Assembly (NCBI GenBank): GCA_021904315.1
Contig: CM038917.1
Span: 1,364,001 to 1,428,000, forward strand
Direction of reading: 5' to 3'
Source: Sphagnum magellanicum
Taxonomy: Eukaryota > Streptophyta > Sphagnopsida > Sphagnales > Sphagnaceae
Length of the DNA stretch: 64,000 bases
The translations under genes and the position numbers were made by a program. The notes under the pieces were generated by a model. That model was not told the origin of the DNA. It searched no databases and saw only the letters and a list, made by a program, of their open reading frames with translations. Positions within the stretch are counted from its first letter, which is position 1. Each line of letters starts with the position of its first letter. Below are positions 46,788 to 58,239 of the stretch, in pieces.

Positions 46788-46939
46788 CTTGGACGATATT
46801 ATGTTGGCATTGCAATGATCAGAACTGAGTTACAGAAGCTAAGATTCTAATCTGTTTTGTCTGCAACTGTATTTTTGTTTGAGAAACTTTGTGGGAGGAG
46901 AATTGTTGCATTCTTGTGGTGTTGCAGGACCTCTGGGCG

Positions 46940-48061
46940 ATGGCGAGTCCACAAGGCTTGGACGATTTATTTTGGGGACGTGAGTATGAAGATATCACTG
47001 ACTGGGCAGAGCGATTGACCATGGCTGCCGAGGTCCGTGATCTCATTCCCGACAAATTGTTCAAGATCGCTAAGCTAAATCGACGTGGTCGTGCGAAGGA
47101 GTGGTTTTGGAGGCTTCAACCTGCGCCTACTGACTGGACCGAACTGCGGACTTTGATGGTCCAGAAATATGGGAACGTCGATGCTGATGACATCCAAATG
47201 AAGATGGATGCCATCAAGCAAAAGCCAAAGGAAAGAGTGCAAAGGTATTTCGAACGACTGGATAAATTGTTTCGGAAGGGCCAGATATAGGATGTGGAGC
47301 AAAGGAGGAGATTCCTGGCCAGACTGAGGCCAGAAATCCGGAAGTTGTGCGTTGTAAGGATGTTTGCAGACATCAAAGAACTGGTTGGGGCTGCAACTGA
47401 GGTGGAAAGAGTTCTTGGCGAACTCGGGGAGACACCATATGAACCTCTTCGTGAGGAACAGGAGGAGCATGCATCTGAGAACACTGTGGAGAAGCAGGTT
47501 GCTGCACTAAACAACACCCTCATTAATTTCTTCAAAGGGAATTCGCATGATTCAACATCAACATCCTCTTCCAATGCTTTTGGGGGATGCCAACTCTGTA
47601 AGGGCAAGGACCATATGGCCACTGCTTGTTCGAGGCTAAATGAAGCACGGCCAAAATGTGCAAAGTGCAATCTGCCGCATAGGACAGAGAACTGTGGTGT
47701 CAAATGTACCTTCTGTACAGGACTTGGCCACTCTGAAGATAAGTGCTGGAAGAAGCCCAAGGATGGGAAATCAGTAGCTGGGGCAGCGAATTTCTTAGAG
47801 GTAATGCTTGATGATGAGGCGGCGACCGAACAGCAACTCAACAGGCTATGTGGAAATGAGAACGCATTTTCCTACACTCGGGTGCCGAAAAGAAGAACTC
47901 CTGTTGATGTAACGCTAGGAGGAATTGCACCAGTTCCTGAAGTTGAGAGGGAGGGAACTGGTATGAGCAGGGACGTTTCTGTGAAGTCCAAAATACTCAC
48001 ATTTCATAAAAGGAAAATTTTTTTTGTCTCCTATGGAGACTGTTCTTATGATTCTTGGTGA
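46940..48061 (+). pseudogene. gag: gag (capsid and nucleocapsid), one internal stop
   Basis: From ATG 46940 (MASPQGLDDLFWGREYED) the frame runs to TGA 48059-48061, 373 codons, with a single TAG at 47288-47290. The Retrotrans_gag-type capsid segment includes WFWRLQPAPTDWTELRTLM and QRYFERLDKLFRKGQ. Three zinc knuckles follow: CQLCKGKDHMATAC (CX2CX4HX4C), CAKCNLPHRTENC (CX2CX3HX4C, one residue short) and CTFCTGLGHSEDKC (CX2CX4HX4C). Gag forms the particle that packages the element RNA. The end overlaps the pol frame by 38 bases. Confidence 0.9.
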
Positions 48062-51000
48062 GTTGGAACACCTGGAAAGCTTAGTGAAACGCGCAAGAAG
48101 GAAAAGGGATTCAGAGACCACCGAAAATCAAGTTTCCGTGGTCTCTACAACCCCATCACTCCGAAGGGTCTGTGTCAGTAAAACGCATCGGAGTAAAACT
48201 CTGCACTTACCTGTAGAGATCAACGACTACATTATTGAGGGGCTAGTGGATACAGGAGCATCCATGTCAATCTTGGCTGCTGCTATAGTGAGAGAATTAG
48301 GTATGATGCATCTTGTGACAGGGAATGAGAGTTACAAGACAGCATCGGGAGTAGTCACTCAGGCACTAGGCCGGGTTGATGAAGTACAGGTGAAAATCGG
48401 GGGCATCCAATGTGCCATGACTTTTATGGTAGTGGACACAGATGGATACGACGTGTTACTGGGTCTGGATTTTCTCATGAAAATCGGAGCTGTGGTTGAT
48501 GTGGAACGAGGACTGATTCAGGTGAGGCATGGACCTGGCACCCATGTGGAGATCTTGCCACTCACGGTGGCCAATTTGCTGCAGAGAGTGAGCGCGGGTC
48601 CAATAAGGAATGGGACGGCAACCTGTCTAAAGGACGCGCCTGCCAATCAGGGGGGTAAGGTGGAATCTGATCAAGCTCAAGAGGTAATCGAAGGAGGTGA
48701 TGACGCATCCGTTTCAGACTCCGACGATGAAAGTGACAATGATGAGTTTCATGACTCAGAATCTACTCCTCTGGAGCAGAGCGATTCAGATGACGAGTTC
48801 GTGGATGTTGAGTTTGAGGAACTGATAAACTCAGAAGGACCACAGGGAATATTGCAACTAATGTTGCAAGAGCAGACTGATGGAATCATGACGGAGGAGA
48901 GCTCGGATGGGGATGACTATGCCGACTGGATTAAGTGGTCAGCGGATGCAGAAAAGAACAGGTTATCCGTATGTAAATCCGCATGTGATGTACTTGGCCC
49001 AGTACTGTTGCAGCAACACAAGCCCAATCGTGACTCTGTGATTCCAATCATACTTCAAACCACCCAAGCCAAAACTCACGAACCCGATCTCAAGCCTAAT
49101 GAGGGGTGCGCATCGTGCAGCCACTCTGAGTCAGAGTTTAGATGGAGGGAGATCTGTGAGCGGATCAAGATTGACGCCAATTTGGATGAGCATGGGCAGC
49201 AACAACTTTGGGCAACCCTTGAGAAATACAAGGACGTCTTTGCTTGGAACAAGGGCGAACTGGGATGCTGCACCATCGGTGAGCATAGCATTGATACGCA
49301 GGGATTCCCGCCTTGCAATCCGTCTCCTGGACGACTGTCTTACTGGGAAGAGACTGAAGTCAAGAGGCAGATTGATGTTCTGGTTGACCTCAGCAAGATG
49401 CGACCTAGCAACTCAGAATATGCCTGTAGGGTAACACTGCTAGTGAAGAAAGATGGAAGTAGGCGTTTTTGTGGGGACTACAGACCCCTAAACGCTCAAA
49501 CACTTCGTGACATGTTTCCGATGCCTCTTGTTGAGGATGTAATTGATCAGCTAGGCAAGTCAGTATGGTTTACTGTTCTCGACCTGCAATCTGGCTTTTG
49601 GCAAATACGCATGGCTCAAGAGGATATGAAGAAGACAGCGCTGATCACCAAAACTGGATTGTATGATTGGAATGTGATGCCATTCGGACTTAAGAATGCG
49701 ATGAGTACGTTCACTTGAACCATGTCGGAGGTTTTCAAGGATTTAGGGAGCACGTTTCTGAAGGTGTTCGTGGACGACCTCAATGTCCACAATGAAACAT
49801 GGAACGACCACATTCGGCATTTGGATGCAGTACTCAGCAAACTAAGGGAAGTAAATCTAAAGCTCAATCCTAGCAAGTGTTCCTTTGCTGCTAAGACTAT
49901 CACCTTTTTGGGTCATGTAGTGAGCAAGGAGGGTATTCGACCCGACCCTGGAAAAATAGAAGCGGTGTTGCAGTTCCCAACACCGAAGAATGTCCCAAGT
50001 GTCAGATCATTCTTAGGTCTGACCAGTTACTATCGCAAGTATATTAGAGGATACTCGAACTTGGTAGGTCCTTTGTTTGAATTAACGAAAAAGGACGTTG
50101 CATTTGTATGGGATATGCGCTATGAATAGGCATATCAGGCATTAAAGGCAGCACTGGTGGATGCGCCAGTACTCACACGACCCAATTTCAAGCAGACCTT
50201 CTGACTGGACGTGGATTGGTCGACCAAGGGAGTTGGAGCCATTCTGTCACAAAAGGAAGGGAAGTTCGAAAGAGTTATAACGTACGCCAGCAAGAGCCTG
50301 ACTGAGGCTTAGAGGAAATTCCATCCGATGGAAGGAGAATGCTACACTCTTATTTGGGGCGTGATGCACTTTAGGCAGTACCTGCACATGAAGCACTTCA
50401 TCCTACGCACAGACCACAAGCCATTAGAGTGGTTAGCAACTGTATCTGATGCACATGGTAGGAGAGGCAGATGGGTCAGCATGTTACAGGACTTTAGTTT
50501 CAAGATAGTACACCGACCAGGACTTAGGCACACAAATGTGGATGCCTTGAGCAGGAACCCGGTTGGATCAGTTGCAGATGACGATGATTTTGGTGCAGAG
50601 ATCCAAGACATTGCAGGTAATCCAGCTGATGGAGAACTTTTCTGTACCAAGGCAAGGGAGGAAACAGACTGGAAGTGTGTCGACACCCATCAGTTGTATA
50701 TGCTCGACGGTACATCAACAGGAGATCTATCTGAGGAACCTTTTCCAGAAGAGGGAGCAGTGTCAGCAGGAGACAAACCTGAGCAATGTGGAGGAGTACG
50801 AGCGGCACTGAAGAGAAGAGTGCCTCAGTACTTTGACAAGCGGCAACAATTGGAATTGGTTTTGGCTGCTCAGGAATTGTCTGAGTTTAGGGACCATGAA
50901 TTGAACCCTACACAATCCGAGGATGAGGAAGATTACAAGGCAAGGTCAAGTTATGTTAACATATGGGAGGACGCAAACTGCTTAATGCTTCTGAAGGAAG

Positions 51001-52232
51001 GCATACTGCCTAATGCAGTAGATTATGGAGAAGCCAAAAGGATCAGAAAGAGGGCAAGCAACTATTGCTGGAAAGAGCAGAAGCTTTTCTTCAAAGCATT
51101 ACTCGTGCCCAAATCTGAAGAAAGGGTGTCTCTAGTGAGATAGATGCATGAAGACCTGGGGCACTTTGGAAAGCAACGGACGTTGACAGAGGTTCAACGA
51201 AGGTACTTCTGGCACAATCGAACTGAAGAAGTCAAGTCGGTGGTCAGAAGTTGCCAGCAATGTCAGCTGGTCAAGAATGAAGGAAGCGTCCGATCTGGGG
51301 ATGAGAGACTCAAAAGCATCCCAGTCTGTGATTTGTTTTACAGGGTGGCGATGGACACTGCTGGACCACTGCCTGAGACCAAGGCATGAAACAAATACAT
51401 ACTTGTGGCCATCGACCATTACTCCAAATGGTGTGAAGCCAAGGCCGTGGCTGATCATGGTGCAAAGACGGCAGCCAGGTTCCTTGAGGACGATCTGATT
51501 TGTAGGTATGGAGTACATGGTTTCATATTAACTGACAATGGAGGGGAGTGGGGTGCAGAGTTTGAAGTCATGTGCAAGGACTATGCTATACAGCATTAGC
51601 GCACGGCACCTTAGTGGCCCCAGTGCAACGGTATGGCAGAACGCATGATCAAAACCATCAAGCATGGTATTACGGTTCTGGCCACGAATCCTGCAATTGT
51701 TAACTGTTAGGATGAACACCTGGTGAAAGTTTTGTTTGGGTACAGGTGTGGGGTCCAGGCGAGCACCAAGTTCTCGCCATTCATGGTTCTGACAGGTCGA
51801 TCACCAAGACTCAGAACTGACAACTATCTGAGTACACTGACTGGAGTTGTGGATGATGGACTTGATGTTGAGCAGATTGCAGCACAGTTTCTAGAGAAGG
51901 TGAAGCTCATAGCAAGCATACATGAGAACGTCTTGCTCAACGTAGAACAGGCGCAAAAGAAATAACTAATTGCATATGCAAACAGGAAAGGTAAGCACCT
52001 GTTTGAAGGTCTCACTGCTGGAGAAACCATGGTCAAAATGAAGAAACTCGGCAAGAGGTGCGTGTTGGCCGCAAGGTGGGAAGGCCCGTACCGATTTGTT
52101 GGACATGTGGATGGAAAAGGCAACTATGACTTTGAAGAAGGCTGTCGTCTGTGTGTTGTCCAGGATGCTGATGGGCGTCAATGGGAGAGATCTAAGAGGG
52201 ACCTACAGATATTCCACATGCAGCCAGATTGA
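48024..52232 (+). pseudogene. pol: pol polyprotein: protease, RT, RNase H, integrase; ten internal stops, no frameshift
   Basis: A single frame of about 1,400 codons, in +1 relative to gag. Protease: DTGAS at 48249-48263, with the DVLLGLDFL partner motif. Reverse transcriptase: VTLLVKKDGSRRFCGDYR near 49430, FTVLDLQSGFWQI, and active site FVDD at 49767-49778. RNase H: LDVDWSTKGVGAILSQ and LRTDHKPLEW. Integrase: HHCC finger about 51147-51275, then catalytic Asp at 51354, Asp at 51534 and Glu at 51639, the D-x59-D-x34-E pattern. In-frame stops are at 49716, 50127, 50202, 50310, 51141, 51387, 51597, 51612, 51708 and 51963. An acidic linker of about 100 residues (rich in SDSDDE) separates protease and RT. 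Confidence 0.93.
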
Positions 52233-52257
52233 ACAGAGCTGAGGGACTCAGCTTTTT

Positions 52258-52271
52258 AAAAAGGGAGGGGC
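52258..52271 (+). other. Polypurine tract
   Basis: AAAAAGGGAGGGGC lies just before the 3' LTR and after the pol stop, the position from which plus-strand DNA synthesis starts. Confidence 0.8.
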
Positions 52272-52277
52272 TACATA

Positions 52278-53082
52278 TGTAACCCTAAATTAGGTTACAT
52301 CAACTTCTGGGTGTCACTGATCAGGGAAGTGGGTTGTTGGTTAGTTGAGCCGTTTTGTCTCTATGATGGCTGCCTTTGCATTACATCTGCATGGGGAGTA
52401 CCATTTGGTTTGTGTAGGGTATTTTTGTTGGGAGATTTTGTTGGACAGCTGCTATTGAATGGAGGCTGGATGGCGGCTCCAACGTTATGATCTGGGTCGG
52501 CACTGTAATTACGAAATGGCGGTCTGGGAGCGTTTCGGAGAAGAAGCTTCGGGAGGAAGTGAACGGGGTTCTAGGAAGAAAAAGATTAGGAGGGTTATTT
52601 GGGAAGAGCAGGGGGGATTTTTTTTTGGAAGAAGAGAAGTTGGGTAGAAGAGAGCTTAGCCGTGTTAATAATCTTCCGCTGCGTCTAACGGAGAGCTGAG
52701 CTTTTGTTGCAGGAGAATTGGAGAAAGAGACAGAGAGGAAGAAGCCGAAGGAACTTTCAGACTGTTCCCGTGAATTTGCTGGAAGAAACGCTTGTACTTT
52801 CAAGGATGTATATGTGTTGTGAATAAGATACACGAGTTCCTTTTTTTTCTCCGAGTTGCATCAGTGTGAAAGTACAGGACAAGAGATGTGTGTTGTGTCG
52901 TTGTTGTGTTGTTGTGTATGACAGTCTTTGAATCATTGAGGATCTGAGCGATCAGGAAGGCATGGACGAGCTTTGAAGATGTCTAGGCATCAGTAAGGGT
53001 GAGATCGATCTGCAGAACATGGACATCAGGGTCCACGCAGGAAAGTGCATGTGTTGTTAGGATTCTGGACCCTCTCTTTTTT
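52278..53082 (+). repeat. 3' long terminal repeat
   Basis: Same length within two bases and the same ends as the 5' copy. Differences are mainly C/T and G/A exchanges, plus a one-base change in two homopolymer runs. Confidence 0.88.
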
Positions 53083-55929
53083 GGCTACAGTATAACAATT
53101 TTGTGATAGGTTTTGGTCTTATTTTTTGTTTCACTTGATAAGTAGACTCACAAGTACTTTTAGTTGTACATTTTACCATACTTTCACGCCAATACATTGT
53201 CAAGCTCGAGGGATAAATTACCTACCCACCATAAATGGTATTTGATGACAAAATAAAAACCATTGGTGTTCATTCTTTGATTCAGTGCCCACAACAACAC
53301 CAAATGTAAAACATACACCTTGACCCAAGATTTCAAGTCAAATGGCATGAATTCTCAACGTTGAAATTTAATGGAGTCCCAAACAAACTTGCTTAAACTT
53401 GGCTGCATACTCCTTCCATGCATCATTTGAAATTTCTTGGAAACTTTTATTTCTTAAGAAACTTTGGGTAGAATGTTTTTTGTAATTTAATGCCATCAAG
53501 TTTGATCGATTCAACAAGTTCATCTTGGAACACATTTAAAAACTAAAAAATGTAATTTTATCATAAACAAGATTGGTGGGAAAATCTCAAAGACACACCA
53601 TCATCAATACACTAATTTAACAGAACCTAGCAAATAAAATTTAACTTTAAAAGGTAGTCCATATCTTGTTAGCAACCCTAAAGCATTTGATGTTGGAAAA
53701 CAAAGTAATTAGCTAAGAATTACCTTTTTAAATTCACTGCATGCCTTTGCTACTATTTGTCTAACTTCAGCCCACATCACATCATAAATTTTGATAACAT
53801 TTGTTTCCCATGATTATGGCTCCATTGATTTGCCTTTAAGCTACCACATAAGATTCAACACTAATGGATACAAAAATAAACATCCTCACTCATGTTCTTT
53901 ACACTCATATGAGCAAAACTACCGGCATCATAATCCTTCTAGATATGTGCAACAAACTACCAAAGAAAAACCCAAGGGTGAACCACTTCAACTTCACATA
54001 GACATACCTTCACCTATGTGCCAGTTCCTACTAAGACAGAATTAGTTGACACTTTTGAAAACACATCATTTAGGCAATTGTAACAAAGGGTTTGAACCTT
54101 TGTGTGTGTGTGAACTGTTTAAATGGTTTTCTTTTCAAATTGCACCTCATGACTATCTTCTCTTTAGAAAGAATCATCTTTAAATACATTCCCTTTTCTC
54201 TAGAAAATAAAAATTAGGTTCTAAATCAAAGAAGATTGCACACATTTTTTAGCATTCATAAAATTCTTCTTCACAAGACCATGAGGATTCCATGCATGAG
54301 ATGTCAATTTAGAATTATGTGGAACTTACATACTACATTGGAATGTTGGGTTCAAACATGAAATCAAGTTGACTCATGGACCTTCTCAAGCCACCAATTG
54401 GTTGTCGATAAGAATGCTTGTTATGTCCATTTCATTGCATGAATTCTTTGGAAAAATGGACAAAAATTCCATTATCTAAACTGTGATTACATCTTCTTTG
54501 ATCTAAACGCCTCATACTCCTTGGTTTTGGTTCACTTTGCTACAAACAGTTATCACAATCTAATTATGAAGAACTCAAGAGTAACATAATTGTTACATTT
54601 GCTACAAATTTTGCTTAGATAAGAAGGGAGACAAAAAGGATGATGGAAACAAAAGGGAAAAAACCGACCTCAAAGTTGTTAAACAAATGACAAGAAGAAG
54701 TTCTTAAGAATGAGTTGTTACGACAACCATGCTAAGATTTTCTACTATAGCTAGGGAGGAGGAATTAGTAAAGTAACATGAAATAGACAAATCTGCAAAA
54801 CTCTGCATCCTTTTTGTGCATGTGATCAACCTACTTGGCAACTTGTTGTTACTTGGTGGGAGAGGTTGGCCAAGATCAAAGTGTGGAGGAAGAAGGCATC
54901 CATTTCACAGGGTTGCTACTTGGCCATGATCATCGTACAAGACTAATGTCCTAGAATGCATAATTAACAACTTCTCCACTTCCACTTGTTGTAAGTTTTG
55001 TGAACGTTTAGCAGATGGCAACTAAGGTTTCTAAAACTTTCGACCTAATTATGTACCATTTTTCAACAAAATTGACAAAATTAGAAAAAATATACTTAAT
55101 GTTAAATTGGTCCAAGTCTTACGATACAAGGTGCCCTCCAAATATGTTAAGAAATTTCTTGAAGTGCTTAATGTGATGATGAGCTTTTTATTGATCTATC
55201 AATCCACACAATTACAATTGCCCACTCCTTCATATGTTAATACCAATGTTGGTTGGGTACCTACTTGGGGCAATAGGAATCAATGGTTCTAATTCCAATT
55301 CCAAAAAACCTAACCAAAATCAGGTTTAGGTTTTAAAATTAGCAAAATTAGAACCAACAAGTAGGGTCAAGTATGGATTTGGGAAGGAATTGAGGAGGTT
55401 GGTTCGACTTACATGTAAAACTAGAACCCAACTTGGGGGTCAATTCCAAGTGGGGAAGAAAATCGAAATTGGACCAGTTTTGGTCCTATATTTAAGGTTA
55501 GGGTTCAAGCATCCACTAATTTCAACTTTCAACGAGTATGGTTGCCTTTTCACATGTTTTGTGGATTGCTTCCTTCTTATTCATTATTATTTTTTCCTTA
55601 ACAAACAAACTCAAGCAAGTTTTGTTTTTTTAAATGTTCAAGCTCAAGGAACAAAAACTGAAGATAGTTTATGTGTTGAGCTCAAGAAGGTTAAACTTGA
55701 AATGATTTTAAAGGTTGAAGTTCACAGAATATTTGTGTTGTGTTCAAAAGAAGTCGTGCAACAAGGCTTAGGAAAAGAGAAAAGAAACTTGAAAGGGGTT
55801 TTTTTTGTGTTGTGTTTTCATGAAAGGTCAAATGTTAAAGCTTGGGAGCTTAAGAAAAACCTTGGAAGGAAGCTCAAAGAAAAACTTCAAAGGTTAGTTG
55901 TAGATTCAACTTCATCCCTTCTATTACCC
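53083..55929. other. Intergenic, no gene recognised
   Basis: AT-rich. The longest open frame, 55390-55947 plus (185 codons), has no recognisable motif and runs into the minisatellite that follows; I do not call it a gene. Confidence 0.45.
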
Positions 55930-56620
55930 ATGGTCATGCTATCCTAGGCTCTATAGGTGTTTGTGGTCGTGCTCTCTTGGTGTTCCTGGTCATTATTCTT
56001 TTTGGCTTTGTTGAAGTTGGCAAAACTTGAAGTTTTTTTTATTTCTTGTGTTGTTTACAAATTTGTGGCGATGGTGATGGCAATGGTGGGCTTGGCGATG
56101 GCAGGTTCACAATGCACAATGGTGATCTTCACTCATGATATGTCCCTCATGTTATTGTTCATTTTTGGTGATGTTCATGGTTTTGCTTTCCTCGGGCTCT
56201 GTTGGTGTGTGTGTTCATTACTCTCCTAAGTTTTGTTGGTGTTCATGGTCATGTTCTATTGGGCTCAATTGGTGTTTAAGGTCATTGTTTTCTTCAATTC
56301 TGTTGATGTTCATGGTTGTGTTTTCTTGGTCTTTTAGTGTTCGTAGTTGTGGTTTCCTAAGCTCTATATTTGTGTTCATGGTCATGCTCTCCTGAGCTTT
56401 ATTGGTGTTCTTAGTTGTTGCTCTCCTAGGCTTTATTGGTGTTTTTAGTCATTATTTTTTTGGGCTTTGTTGGTGTTCCTTGTCATTGCCCTCTTAAGCT
56501 TTGTTGATATTCTTGGTCATTGCTTTCTTGGGCCCTTGGTATTCATGGTCATGCTTTCTTAAGCTCTATTGGTCTTTTTGGTCATGTTCTCTTAGGGCTC
56601 TATTAGTGTTCCTGGTAAGG
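55930..56620. repeat. Minisatellite, 33-34-bp unit, about 20 copies
   Basis: GGTCAT or GGTTGT followed by a TGCTCTCYTRGGCTYT-like segment and TTGGTGTTC recurs. Between 56281 and 56580 ten consecutive unit starts are spaced 31-35 bp. Units are diverged, mostly by single substitutions. Apparent open frames across it reflect the near multiple-of-three period. Confidence 0.8.
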
Positions 56621-56629
56621 TTGTCATAC

Positions 56630-57650
56630 GTCTATTTGTCAATCATGACATGATGAACACATTTGAATGTAGATGCACCCCTATGTCATGTCAATATAGG
56701 GTCAACCTATGTAAACCTGGGGTCAACTTAGGTTAAAACAAGGTCGGATTGCCCAAAAAATAGTTATAGGTGAACGAAAATAACATCATTCAATTATCGT
56801 AAATCCTATGGCAAACAAAAAATTTAGTTACCAACTTTTGGTCACCATAATCAATTACCAAAAAATTTCAATTGTTTAATCTAGCAACTAATTTTTTTTG
56901 ATTGCCTAGGTTAATAGTCAAATTTTTCGAACACTACCCAAAATAATTTGGGCAACAACTAATTTTTTTAAAAATATCAACCAAAAAAATAATTCAATCA
57001 TTAGATATGTCAATGGCCACTATCAATCAAATGACTAAATTTTTTTCGACAATTCTAAAAAAAATGTCAAGCTACCTAGACAAAATTCAATCACCAATTT
57101 TCAATCGCCATAGTTAGTGACCAAAAATTATCAATCACCCAATTTGGCAACCAAAGGTGATCGAAAATTGGTGATCAAATTTTTTAGGTATTGCCCAAAA
57201 AAATCTAGGCAACAACCAAATTTTTTGGGGCAATAACAAAAAACATTTAATCATTGGATCAATGGCCATTATCAATCAAACAAATAAATTTGTTTGGACA
57301 ACACCCAATTTTTTTTAGCAAACTCACAAAATTGTATTAACGATTATGGTGATAAAAAATTGGTGACCAAAAATTTTCAATCACCAACTATGACAATCAA
57401 AAGTTGATGACCAAAATTTTTTGGTTGGTCAGTTCAATGACAAGAAAATTGAAAATTTAGTCACTACTCCTATGGTGACCAAATTTGTTTTCGATGACCA
57501 CACATAATGAGGGCAGCCCAAATGTAATGAAATTTTTTCATGTGTCAATCCTTATGGATGTAATTGACATGTCAAGATGGATGCCAACATGACACTTGAC
57601 ACAAAATGGCCACATCATGTTAGTTTTGACAACTTTAGTTTCCAATTATG
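56630..57650. repeat. TTGGTSACCAA-type motif array inside the split minisatellite
   Basis: Words such as TTGGTCACC, GTGACCAAA, AATCACCAA and GCAACCAA repeat in both orientations from about 56740 to 57520. The outer parts hold CATGTCAA/TTGACATG words. The block separates two portions of the same minisatellite. Confidence 0.5.
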
Positions 57651-57654
57651 CTTT

Positions 57655-57800
57655 TAAAAGGTTATGTTGGTGTTTTTGGTTATGTTCTCTTAGGTTCTAT
57701 TGGGGTTTTTTTTATGTTGTTGCTCTTTTGGGCTTTATTAATGTCCTTGGTCATTGTTTTTATTGGCTCTTGATGTTCATGGTTGTTGTTGTCTTGAGCA
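57655..57800. repeat. Second portion of the 33-bp minisatellite
   Basis: Four units with the same GGTTATGTTCTCTTAGG / GGTCATTG pattern and the same spacing as in 55930-56620. Confidence 0.7.
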
Positions 57801-58239
57801 CCTTCAGCTCCTTATTTTGTGAATGTATCCTTTACTATTATTCGTGTGGAAGGATCATGGATCTTGATGGGGAAATCATAAAGGCTCCACTAGGAGTGGA
57901 GTTTTGTTCTTTTGCTTTTAATTTGCTTTCAACATCAACATCACATGCTGATAATTCTACAAGCACAAGTTGTTCATAATTATGGGTTTTGTTGGCAAAA
58001 ATTTGAGATTTTTGGAAACCTAAAAATGAAATAGCCATAGCTAAGGCGTTTTATGTGTCATTGAACTTTTCTTCACTAGAGGTAAGTTCAAATTCAAATT
58101 CAATTTCATAAGTTGAGCATCTAAAATGTGTTGTGTCTTACCCACTTACTCCAAATGCAAGACAAAAAAAAGGTTTAATCAACTATAAATCTACAAATGG
58201 GATTTTTTCATTGTGAAAACATTTGGAGGGTAACCATTG

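Larger units (their letters stand above)
45250..53082 (+). mobile_element. Ty3/gypsy-type LTR retrotransposon, structurally complete, coding capacity broken
   Basis: All structural parts are present in order: 5' LTR, primer binding site, an extra ORF, gag with zinc knuckles, protease, reverse transcriptase, RNase H, integrase, purine tract, 3' LTR. Integrase after RNase H defines the Ty3 order. No chromodomain is visible after the integrase. The two LTRs differ at roughly 30 positions by my hand count over about 803 bp, mostly transitions. The copy is therefore not recent but still clearly paired. The host duplication is uncertain: GTAT precedes the 5' LTR, and GTAT also follows ...CTACA after the 3' LTR. 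Confidence 0.93.

Noticed and set aside
46131..52232. Stop codons removed by U-to-C RNA editing, as in fern and hornwort organelles
   Set aside because: The stop pattern fits such editing formally, but the element is in nuclear DNA, where this editing is not known. Methylation-driven transitions explain it better.
48024..52232. Reassigned stop codons
   Set aside because: All three stop codons appear inside pol, while the PFP gene in the same window uses TGA as its only, normal stop.
45250..53082. 5-bp target duplication of the Ty3 element
   Set aside because: The flanks share only GTAT, and only if the LTR border is moved to a CA that overlaps the primer site. Not secure enough to annotate.
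55390..55947. 185-codon open frame as a gene
   Set aside because: No known motif, no splice context, low-complexity composition, and it continues into a minisatellite.
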